From the NCBI GenBank assembly GCA_022711435.1, contig JAKLFB010000014.1, positions 62,001 through 126,000 on the forward strand: 64,000 nucleotides of DNA. Reading direction: 5' to 3'. Numbering within the stretch: the stretch's first letter is position 1; each line of letters opens with the position of its first letter. The notes under the pieces are model-generated. The model worked only from the letters and a program-made list of their open reading frames with translations. It had not been told where the DNA came from and made no database searches. The translations under genes were made by a program, and so were the position numbers. This DNA is from Verrucomicrobiota bacterium. Its GTDB lineage: Bacteria > Verrucomicrobiota > Verrucomicrobiia > Limisphaerales > UBA1319. Shown here one piece after another: positions 26,804 through 34,199 of this stretch.

Positions 26804-28828
26804 ATGTCGCGGGATTACATCCTTCAGCCCTTTCGCGCGCTGCCCGAATTGCGGATCGATTACGAGCGCGAGCTGAACGAGCAGCAGCGGGCGGCCGTGA
26901 CGGCTCCGCCGGGACCGGCGCTGGTCATCGCCGGGGCCGGCTCGGGCAAGACGCGGACGCTGACCTACCGGACGGCGTTCCTGCTCGAACAAGGCATCCC
27001 GGCAGACCGGATCCTGCTGCTCACGTTCACCAACAAGGCCGCGCACGAGATGATGCGGCGGGTGGCGGACCTGCTGGGCCAGGAGGCGCTGCGTCTCTGG
27101 GGAGGGACGTTCCACTCGATCGGGTACCGCATCCTGCGGCGGAACGCCGAGCTTCTCGGCTATCGGCCGGACTTCACGATTCTGGACCGCGAGGACGCGC
27201 GGCAGATGCTGCAATCCTGCCTGCCGGAGCGGCCCAAGAAGGCCCCGGCGGGCGTGTGGCCGAAATCGGACGTGATGGCGGAGGTGTTCTCCCTCGCGGT
27301 GAACACCTGCCGGTCGATCGCAAAGGTGATCGAGGATCAGTTCGAGCATCTGGGCGAGATTGCCGGCCGGCTGGCCGAGGTCCACCGGGATTACCAGGAG
27401 CGCAAGCGCGCCGCCCAGGTGATGGATTTTGACGATCTCCTCTCCGAGTGGCTCCGGCTGCTTCGGGATCATCCCGGCGTTTGCGAGCGCTACCAGCGCC
27501 AGTTCCAGTTCCTCCTCGTGGATGAATACCAGGATACGAACCGGGTCCAGAGCGATCTGATCGACCTGGTGGCCGCGCGTCATCGGCAGGTCATGGCCGT
27601 GGGCGACGATGCCCAGAGCATCTATTCGTGGCGCGGGGCCGATTACCGCAACCTGTGGGAATTTCCCCGGCGCTATCCCGAGGCGACGGTATACAAGATC
27701 GAGACCAACTACCGGAGCACGCCCGAGATCCTGGCGGTGGCCAATGCCGCCATCGCCGCCAACGCACGCCAGTTCCCCAAAACGCTCGCGCCCAGCCGCC
27801 CGTCGGGCGCACGGCCCGTGCGCGTGGACTGCTTCGATACGGGCCAGCAGGCCGCCTTTGTCGCCCAGCGCATCTTCGAGCTGCACGAGGGCGGCACGTC
27901 CCTCAACCAGATGGCCGTGCTGTATCGATCCCATTTCCATTCGCTGGAGCTGCAGATGGAGCTGACGCGCCGCCGGGTGCCGTTTGCGATCATGAGCGGC
28001 ATCCGCTTTTTCGAGCAGGCGCATCTCAAGGATGTGATTGCGTTCTTGAAGCTGGGGGCGAATCCGGAAGACGACCTGTCCTTCCGGCGCATCGTGCGGC
28101 TGCTGTCGGGCATCGGGGAGCGGGGGGCGGACCGGCTCTGGGAACGCTATCGGAGTGCGCCCGCCGCCGCCGGCAGCGGGGCCAATGTCGCCACCCGGCT
28201 CGAAGCCTGCCTCGAGGCGGTCCCCAAAAAGGCGCATTCTGACTGGCCGAAACTGGCCGACACGTTCCGCCAACTGGCATCGCTTTCGAGCGGCAGGGAT
28301 CCGTCACCGATGATCCGGCTCGTGATCGAGGCGTTCTATGACGAGCACCTCAAGGAGGCCTATGCCAATTACCGCTCCCGGCGCGAGGATCTCGATCAGC
28401 TCTGCTATTTCGCCCGCCAGTTCCAGGATCTGAACGATTTTCTCGCCCAACTGGCGCTGCTAACCGACCTCGAGGCCGAGGAGGATCGGGCATGGGAGAA
28501 GGAAGACCAGCGAGTTCGGCTCTCGACGATCCACCAGGCTAAAGGCCTCGAGTTCGACATCGTGTTCCTCATCATGCTCAACGACGGGCTGTTTCCCGTG
28601 GGACGCTCCCTCGGCGATCCCGACCGCGAGGAAGAGGAGCGGCGCCTCTTCCACGTCGCCATCACCCGCGCCCGCCTCGAGCTGTATCTGATTGCCCCCT
28701 TGATGCGATTCGGCCGCGGCCCGGCGAATGATCCGGGCCTGCGCCCGTCGCGCTTTCTCATCGAGATCCCCGAATCGCTCTGCGATGCCTGGAACCTGCA
28801 TCCGCACGGGCTGGATCCGGGCTTTTGA
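26804..28828 (+). CDS. UvrD/PcrA-like SF1 DNA helicase
   Basis: 674 residues. Walker A is GAGSGKT (residues 44-50), motif Ia LTFTNKAAHEM, motif II VDEYQDTN, motif III GDDAQSIYSWRGAD, motif IV region YRSTPEIL, motif V-type TIHQAKGLEFD and motif VI VAITRARLEL. This is the SF1A order of Rep/UvrD/PcrA 3'-5' helicases. The length matches the compact Rep-like members. Probably acts in repair or replication fork processing. It follows the HD-domain gene by 31 bases, and ends convergently to the lipoprotein gene at 28907. Confidence 0.93.
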   Translation: MSRDYILQPFRALPELRIDYERELNEQQRAAVTAPPGPALVIAGAGSGKTRTLTYRTAFLLEQGIPADRILLLTFTNKAAHEMMRRVADLLGQEALRLWGGTFHSIGYRILRRNAELLGYRPDFTILDREDARQMLQSCLPERPKKAPAGVWPKSDVMAEVFSLAVNTCRSIAKVIEDQFEHLGEIAGRLAEVHRDYQERKRAAQVMDFDDLLSEWLRLLRDHPGVCERYQRQFQFLLVDEYQDTNRVQSDLIDLVAARHRQVMAVGDDAQSIYSWRGADYRNLWEFPRRYPEATVYKIETNYRSTPEILAVANAAIAANARQFPKTLAPSRPSGARPVRVDCFDTGQQAAFVAQRIFELHEGGTSLNQMAVLYRSHFHSLELQMELTRRRVPFAIMSGIRFFEQAHLKDVIAFLKLGANPEDDLSFRRIVRLLSGIGERGADRLWERYRSAPAAAGSGANVATRLEACLEAVPKKAHSDWPKLADTFRQLASLSSGRDPSPMIRLVIEAFYDEHLKEAYANYRSRREDLDQLCYFARQFQDLNDFLAQLALLTDLEAEEDRAWEKEDQRVRLSTIHQAKGLEFDIVFLIMLNDGLFPVGRSLGDPDREEEERRLFHVAITRARLELYLIAPLMRFGRGPANDPGLRPSRFLIEIPESLCDAWNLHPHGLDPGF

Positions 28829-28906
28829 CGCCAGCCGCCTTCGACGTCGCGCGGGATAGGCTCTGGGCATTTCCCGCCGCCAAGAGCACCGAGAATCATC
28901 CGCAAT

Positions 28907-29653
28907 TCAGATCGAGCAGCGCTCTTGGATCCTGCCCGCCAAGTCCCTATACCCGCGCGCCTTGAGGTCGTTGACCATGGCCTGGTCGGTCGCCTCGCGG
29001 TTGATCCGCGCGGCGATGCGCCTGGCCTCGAGGGGCGGCGGCGCCACCAACACCCACTCCCCGCTGGCTGTGTCGATCACCACCGCCTTCAATCGAATCC
29101 GCATCCATTCGGACTGATCGGGCACGAGCCGGCCCACAATCGGCACCCAGGAGATGGTCTTCGTGAGCTGATCCTCGACCCCGGATTCGAGAACGCCCCA
29201 ATAGACGACCGTGGCGGGCGCGCCCGCCTTGGCCGCCGCCCAGCGAAAGGCCCGGTGCAGCGAGACCTCGCCGGACGCGGACGGAGCGGGGCGGCTGGCG
29301 GCTGCTCGAACGCCGGCGGAGGGCACGCCGCTGAGGGGAATCACCGGATGCTGAGCCTGGAGGGCGGCGACCATGGGATCATCCGGGAACATGGCGCCGG
29401 ACTGGACCACCGCCAGAGGCGCCGCCGGGGGAACCTGGACTTGGCTCGATCGAGCCATTGCCTGCCGGATCTCAGCCTCCCCGACCGACACCTGATCCGA
29501 CAGGCCAAGGACCTCCATCTCGTTGAGCTCGCCCCCATAGTTGATCCGGTCCCTGTAACCGGAGCTCGAGATCGAGCGGGTGGCGCAACCGGCGCCGAGG
29601 ATCGCCAGCAGCAGGAGGCCGGCCGCACATTGGACAATGGATGGCTTGTTCAT
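28907..29653 (-). CDS. Hypothetical lipoprotein
   Basis: 248 residues from the ATG at 29653 (three codons after an alternative ATG at 29662). The N-terminus is a lipoprotein signal peptide with the lipobox LGAGC, so Cys is lipidated and the protein sits at the periplasmic side of a membrane. The rest contains Ala/Pro-rich linkers and a predicted alpha/beta region (WAAAKAGAPATVVYWGVLES..., WMRIRLKAVVIDTASGEWVLVAPPP). I do not recognise a named family. Divergent from rtcB with about 105 bases between the starts. Confidence 0.7.
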   Translation of the reverse strand: MNKPSIVQCAAGLLLLAILGAGCATRSISSSGYRDRINYGGELNEMEVLGLSDQVSVGEAEIRQAMARSSQVQVPPAAPLAVVQSGAMFPDDPMVAALQAQHPVIPLSGVPSAGVRAAASRPAPSASGEVSLHRAFRWAAAKAGAPATVVYWGVLESGVEDQLTKTISWVPIVGRLVPDQSEWMRIRLKAVVIDTASGEWVLVAPPPLEARRIAARINREATDQAMVNDLKARGYRDLAGRIQERCSI

Positions 29654-29757
29654 AGGGACCAACGGATTGGAGCGCTGTCAACCCGGATGCGTTCAATAGT
29701 TCCTTCGATTGCAGCGCTCGCTCTGGCGGGCTTCCAGCAGTATGTTGGCGCAAGGCT

Positions 29758-31152
29758 GTGAACACGAATGACCTGATTCGGCTGGGTGTGCCGCCGGGCG
29801 AAGCGACCCGGCGGGGGATCGATTTCATTGCGCGTTATGTCCTGAAAGGCCTCGACAAATCCAAGCTGGCCGAAGAGGTCGAGGCGGTGGCGCGGCATCC
29901 GGATTCGTATGTGGAGGACCCGCTGCGGGGCGAGTTTGCCAAGGCGGTGCTGCGGGCCGGGGGCCCGTTGCGCGCCGCTCCGGCCGCCTGGCGCCAGTGG
30001 GGCCAGGGGCTCGAGCCGGAAGCAGTGAACCAGATGGCCCGCGCATGCCAGTTGCCCATCGCCGTGGCAGGCGCGCTCATGCCGGATGCCCACGTCGGAT
30101 ACGGTCTGCCCATCGGCGGCGTGCTGGCCACCGAAGGCGCCGTAGCGCCCTATGCCGTCGGCGTCGACATCGCCTGCCGGATGAAAATGACCGCGCTCGA
30201 TCTGCCGGTGCGCGACCTCGAGCGGCGGCGGGATCGGCTGACGGCGGCCATCGAGAAGGAAACCCGCTTTGGCATCGGCGCCGCGTTCGACCACCGGCGC
30301 GAACACGAGGTGATGGACGAGGATTGGACCGTGAGCCCGGTCACGCGAGCGCATCGCGACCGCGCCTGGGGGCAGCTGGGGACCAGCGGCAGCGGCAACC
30401 ACTTCGTCGAGTTCGGGATCTTCACGCTGCAGGAGCGGATCCGAGGCGTGGATCCGGGCGAGTATGTGGCGCTGCTCAGCCACAGCGGCAGCCGCGGCAC
30501 GGGCGCCGAGGTCTGCCGCCATTACAGCCAGCGCGCCATGGCCCGGCACCCGGAGCTTTCCAAGGAGCACCGGCACCTGGCCTGGCTTGAGATCGATTCC
30601 CCGGAAGGCATCGAGTATTGGGCTGCCATGGAACTGATGGGACGCTATGCGGCGGCGAACCATGCGCTCATCCACCGGCACATCGCCCGGCGCCTCGGGC
30701 TCGAAATCCTCCTCGACATCGAAAACCACCACAACTTCGCCTGGCGCGAACGACATGTGATCGACGGCGCCGAACGCGATGTGATCGTGCACCGGAAGGG
30801 CGCCACGCCGGCCGGCCGCGACATGCTCGGCATCATTCCCGGATCGATGGCGACCCCGGGATTCCTGGTCCGCGGCAAGGGGAATCCGGCCTCGCTCGAA
30901 TCAGCCTCGCACGGCGCGGGGCGCGTCATGAGCCGCTCCAAGGCGCTCGAGACATTCGAGTGGGAGAAGGTCGCCCGCGTGCTTCGCGAGCGCGGGGTCC
31001 ACCTGATCTCCGCCGGGCTCGACGAGGCCCCCATGGTCTACAAGGACATCCATCAGGTGATGGCTGCGCAAGGCGACCTGGTCGAAATCGTCGGGCAATT
31101 CGAGCCGAAGCTCGTGAAAATGGCGCCTCATGGTGAGGCTCCCGAAGGATGA
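29758..31152 (+). CDS. rtcB: RNA-splicing ligase RtcB
   Basis: 464 residues, GTG start at 29758 with a short upstream AAGG. RtcB joins RNA 2',3'-cyclic phosphate or 3'-phosphate ends to 5'-OH ends using GTP and Mn2+. Metal and GMP-binding motifs are all there: MPDAHVGYGLPIGG (Asp110, His112), GVDIACRM with Cys140, GTSGSGNHF (His), HSGSRG (His), ENHHNF, and VIVHRKGATPA containing the guanylylated His. It ends VKMAPHGEAPEG, the usual RtcB tail. No archease (Archease/RtcA) gene is adjacent. Divergent from the lipoprotein gene and convergent with tex. Confidence 0.95.
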   Translation: MNTNDLIRLGVPPGEATRRGIDFIARYVLKGLDKSKLAEEVEAVARHPDSYVEDPLRGEFAKAVLRAGGPLRAAPAAWRQWGQGLEPEAVNQMARACQLPIAVAGALMPDAHVGYGLPIGGVLATEGAVAPYAVGVDIACRMKMTALDLPVRDLERRRDRLTAAIEKETRFGIGAAFDHRREHEVMDEDWTVSPVTRAHRDRAWGQLGTSGSGNHFVEFGIFTLQERIRGVDPGEYVALLSHSGSRGTGAEVCRHYSQRAMARHPELSKEHRHLAWLEIDSPEGIEYWAAMELMGRYAAANHALIHRHIARRLGLEILLDIENHHNFAWRERHVIDGAERDVIVHRKGATPAGRDMLGIIPGSMATPGFLVRGKGNPASLESASHGAGRVMSRSKALETFEWEKVARVLRERGVHLISAGLDEAPMVYKDIHQVMAAQGDLVEIVGQFEPKLVKMAPHGEAPEG

Positions 31153-31328
31153 CCCCGATCGAGGATCCGGACATAATCTTCCTGGACATCGACCGCCGGT
31201 TTCGAGGCCGGATCCGCTGATGCATCCGGGGCATCCGCCGTCGCTGGTGCTGGTAAACGCAAGCTGAAGTCGGCCCATTCGAGGATGGTGATCCCGGCCT
31301 TCTGGGCGGCAGCGTGCAGTTGTGTCAA
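31128..31328 (-). CDS. Possible small protein downstream of tex
   Basis: 66 residues from a TTG start at 31328 that overlaps the tex stop by 4 bases (TTGA), and whose 3' end overlaps the rtcB 3' end by 25 bases. The first third (AAAQKAGITILEWADF) looks protein-like, the middle is Ala/Asp/Pro-rich. No Shine-Dalgarno is needed if coupled to tex. No family recognised; it may also be a decayed remnant or chance frame. Confidence 0.3.
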   Translation of the reverse strand: MTQLHAAAQKAGITILEWADFSLRLPAPATADAPDASADPASKPAVDVQEDYVRILDRGHPSGASP

Positions 31329-33652
31329 GGTTTGTTGCGGTCGAGCTTGTCCAGGGCGGCAGAGAACAGGCCGGAGTTGAATCCTCCCGCGCCCTTCGCC
31401 GGGGGGCCGGCCGGCACGCGCGGGGCAGGCCGCTCGCTCGACCGAGCCGATTTAGACGGAAGATCCGGACGCGTCTTGAGGGACAGGGCAATGCGCTTGC
31501 GCTCGAGATCCACGTCGAGGACGGTCACATGGACGCGCTGGCCGGCTTTCACCACTGCGCTCGGGTCCTTGACGAACGTGTCCGCCATCTGGCTGATATG
31601 GACCAGCCCATCCTGGTGGACCCCGATATCCACAAAAGCGCCGAAAGCGGTCACGTTGGTCACGATCCCGGGCAATTTCATGCCGGGCTTGATGTCCTCG
31701 GGCTTCTCGATGCCGTCGGCGAACTTGAAAACCTCGAACTGCTGGCGCGGGTCGCGGCCGGGCTTGGCGAGCTCGGCCATGATGTCCTTCAAGGTCGGAA
31801 GGCCGATCGAGTCGCTGACGTAGCGCTCCAGCTCGATCCGGTCGCGCAGGGACGGGTCCTTCACCAGGTCGGCGACCTGGCAGCCGGCATCGCGCGCCAT
31901 CCGCTCGACCGCCGAGTAGCTCTCCGGGTGGACTGCGCTGGCATCGAGCGGGTTGGCCGCGCCGCGGATCCGGAGGAAGCCGGCCGCCTGCTCGAACGTC
32001 TTGTCGCCGAGCCGGGGCACCTGCTTGAGGCCGGCGCGCGCCGTGAACGGTCCGTGTTCCTGGCGGTGCTTTACGATGTTTTCGGCCACGGTGTCGTTGA
32101 GGCCCGAGACGTAGCGGAGCAGCTGCTTGCTCGCGGTGTTCACCTCGACGCCGACGCGGTTGACGCAGGAAACCACGGTGTCATCCAGCGCCCGCTGGAG
32201 GGCGACCTGGTCGACATCATGCTGGTACTGGCCCACCCCGATGCTCTGGGGATCGATCTTCACCAGCTCGGCCAGCGGATCCATGAGCCGCCGGCCGATC
32301 GACACGGCTCCCCGGACCGTGATGTCCTTGTCCGGAAACTCCTCTCGCGCGACCTGGCTGGCCGAGTAGACGGACGCGCCGCTCTCGTTGACCATGACCA
32401 CCACCACGGACGGGGGCAGGCCGCAGGAGGCAATGAACGCCTCGGTCTCGCGGCTGGCCGTGCCGTTGCCGATCGCAACAGCCTCGATGCCGAAATGGGC
32501 CGCCACCTTCCGCACGCGCTCCCGAGCCTGGCGGACCTGCAGGTCCGATCCGCCCGTGGGATAGATCACGTCGTCGAAGAGCAGGCTCCCCTGGGCATCG
32601 AGGACGGCGAGCTTGCAGCCCGTGCGGAATCCGGGATCGATGGCCAGCACCTTGCGCTGGCCCAAGGGCGGCGCCATGAGCAGCTCGCGCAGGTTCTCCC
32701 GGAAAACGCGGATCGCCTCGGCATCCGCCGCCTTCTTCGAGGCAAGCCTGACCTCGGTCTCCATCTGCGCCGACAGCAGGCGCTGGTAGCCGTCCTGGCA
32801 GGCAAGCCGAACCTGCTGCGCGCAGCCGCCATTGCCGGTGATGAAGCGCCCCTCGAGAAGCCCGATCGCGCGCCCTTCGTCCACCGTGATGCGCAGGAGC
32901 AGATGCCCCTCGGCCTCGCCCCGCCGCATCGCCAGCAAGCGGTGCGAGGGAGCGTGCGCCAGAGGTTCGGACCACGCAAAGTAATCGCGGAACTTCTGCG
33001 CCTCCGGCTTCGCCTCGGCATCCTTGAGGGCCTTGGAGGCGAGCACCGCCTCCTTCTCGAACAGCCCGCGGACCAGCCGCCGTGCTTCGGGATCATCGCT
33101 GAACCGTTCGGCCAGGATATCGCGCGCGCCGGCGAGAGCGTCCTCGGCGCTCGGCACGGTCTTGTCCGGATCGCCGCCCGCCAGGACAAACCGTGCTGCT
33201 TCGGCGTGCGGGTCGGCGGGGCTGGACTGGTTGGCCAGCAGCCAGTCCGCGAGCGGCTCGAGCCCTTTCTCCCGGGCGATGATGGCCCGCGTGCGGCGCT
33301 TGGGCCGGAACGGCGCGAACAGATCCTCGAGGGCGACCATTGTGCCCGCGGCGGCGATCTTCTGCGCCAGCTCCGGCGTCAGGAGCTTCCGTTCCTCGAG
33401 CGATTTGAGAATGGCGGCTCGCCGAGCCTCCAGCTCCGCGTATTGGACCAGGCGATCCCGGATGGATGCGATCGCCACTTCATCGAGCGATCCGGTGGCC
33501 TCCTTTCGGTAGCGAGCGATAAACGGGACCGTCGCGCCCCCCGCAAGCAAGCGGGCTGTCGAGGCGACGCTCGCCGCCGGCAGATTGAGCTCGGCGGCAA
33601 CTCGCGCCTGCAAGTGCGCCCCGCCAACGCAAGTCTCAGGATGAACAGTCAT
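31325..33652 (-). CDS. tex: Tex family RNA-binding protein
   Basis: 775 residues. The N-terminal Tex region (LNLPAASVASTARLLAGGATVPFIARYRKE) is followed by a YqgF-like segment (LAIDPGFRTGCKLAVLD, DD(V/v)IYPTGGSDL), the helix-hairpin-helix part (GVEVNTASKQLLRYVSGLN, GAAVNPLDASAVHPESY equivalent), and a C-terminal S1 domain (LPGIVTNVTAFGAFVDIGVHQD). The tail is a basic Ala/Pro-rich extension. AAGGGA lies about 8 bases before the ATG as Shine-Dalgarno. Tex is a conserved RNA-associated factor; it is linked to transcription fidelity and stress in other bacteria. Convergent with rtcB. Confidence 0.94.
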   Translation of the reverse strand: MTVHPETCVGGAHLQARVAAELNLPAASVASTARLLAGGATVPFIARYRKEATGSLDEVAIASIRDRLVQYAELEARRAAILKSLEERKLLTPELAQKIAAAGTMVALEDLFAPFRPKRRTRAIIAREKGLEPLADWLLANQSSPADPHAEAARFVLAGGDPDKTVPSAEDALAGARDILAERFSDDPEARRLVRGLFEKEAVLASKALKDAEAKPEAQKFRDYFAWSEPLAHAPSHRLLAMRRGEAEGHLLLRITVDEGRAIGLLEGRFITGNGGCAQQVRLACQDGYQRLLSAQMETEVRLASKKAADAEAIRVFRENLRELLMAPPLGQRKVLAIDPGFRTGCKLAVLDAQGSLLFDDVIYPTGGSDLQVRQARERVRKVAAHFGIEAVAIGNGTASRETEAFIASCGLPPSVVVVMVNESGASVYSASQVAREEFPDKDITVRGAVSIGRRLMDPLAELVKIDPQSIGVGQYQHDVDQVALQRALDDTVVSCVNRVGVEVNTASKQLLRYVSGLNDTVAENIVKHRQEHGPFTARAGLKQVPRLGDKTFEQAAGFLRIRGAANPLDASAVHPESYSAVERMARDAGCQVADLVKDPSLRDRIELERYVSDSIGLPTLKDIMAELAKPGRDPRQQFEVFKFADGIEKPEDIKPGMKLPGIVTNVTAFGAFVDIGVHQDGLVHISQMADTFVKDPSAVVKAGQRVHVTVLDVDLERKRIALSLKTRPDLPSKSARSSERPAPRVPAGPPAKGAGGFNSGLFSAALDKLDRNKP

Positions 33653-34106
33653 GGCATTCCCTTCAGCAATAATTCTTCCCGCAGCCGCCTTGTAAGCCGC
33701 CGCCTTCGCTCTGCCAATCCAGAAAAGCGGCGTCGAGCTGACTTAATCGCTTGACGCACGCGATGATGGCTGTCCTGCCGTGTCGACAACAATCAAGCCG
33801 ACACTCCACGAGGCTGACGCCCATTCGGATGTACCCTCGCTACGCGCGAAACGTCTTGGAGTGCTGCCTGCCAGAGCCGCCCCGGCGCAGTCTGGTCCAC
33901 GCGCGCGGCTGAGTGCGCCCTGCCTCATACTTTGAATTTCCAAAACGGGTATGACCGAAAATGTCACAGGTGACTTTGGTATCGTGGAGAATGACGATGA
34001 GAACTCGGAATGAATGTTCATCCTCTGGGGGCAGCAGAGCCCGGAGCAGCATTGACAGGGACGCGGTCCGGATGGCACAACACAACCTGCCACCTGAGAA
34101 ATATTT
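33653..34106. other. Intergenic region between tex and the recBCD operon
   Basis: 454 bases with no supported gene. It contains the Shine-Dalgarno of tex, a degenerate copy of the 75-bp repeat (33801-33872), and a 12-base interrupted palindrome GTCAC-AG-GTGAC at 33963-33974 that could be an operator for the recC side. A TTGACA at about 34046-34051 lacks a convincing -10 partner. Confidence 0.5.
33801..33872. repeat. IR-bounded dispersed repeat, copy 2 (degenerate)
   Basis: Shares a nearly identical interior with the copy at 43332-43410: CACTCCACGAGGCTG, CCCATTCGGA, CCCTCGCT, GCGCGAA and CTTGGAGTGC follow in the same order and spacing. The outer arms here are slightly degenerate (TGCTGCC instead of TGCGGCC). 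Confidence 0.65.
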
Positions 34107-34199
34107 ATGGCCCGAAAACAGCAGCCCGGCCGGCCGCCCCTCGAACGCATCTTGACGTTCCACAGGCTCATCCAGGAAGGCAGATCTGTAACCCCATGA
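34107..34199 (+). pseudogene. Remnant N-terminus of a WYL/YafY-type HTH regulator
   Basis: A 30-codon frame whose beginning reads MARKQQPGRPPLERILTF followed by HRLIQEGR. That is the conserved start of YafY/WYL-type transcription regulators from Verrucomicrobia-like genomes, in which PPLER(I/M) leads into the first helix of the HTH domain. Here the similarity stops after about 26 residues and the frame ends SVTP with TGA at 34197-34199, overlapping the recC ATG (ATGA). The HTH and WYL domains are missing, so this looks like a deletion that has joined the regulator's 5' end directly to recC. It may still act as a translated leader coupling to recC. The assignment rests on recall of the family start and is not checked by alignment. 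Confidence 0.5.

Noticed and set aside
33743..34171. A 142-codon minus-strand frame between tex and recC.
   Set aside because: Cys/Ser/Arg-rich, covers a repeat copy and the WYL-like remnant on the other strand; no family resemblance.
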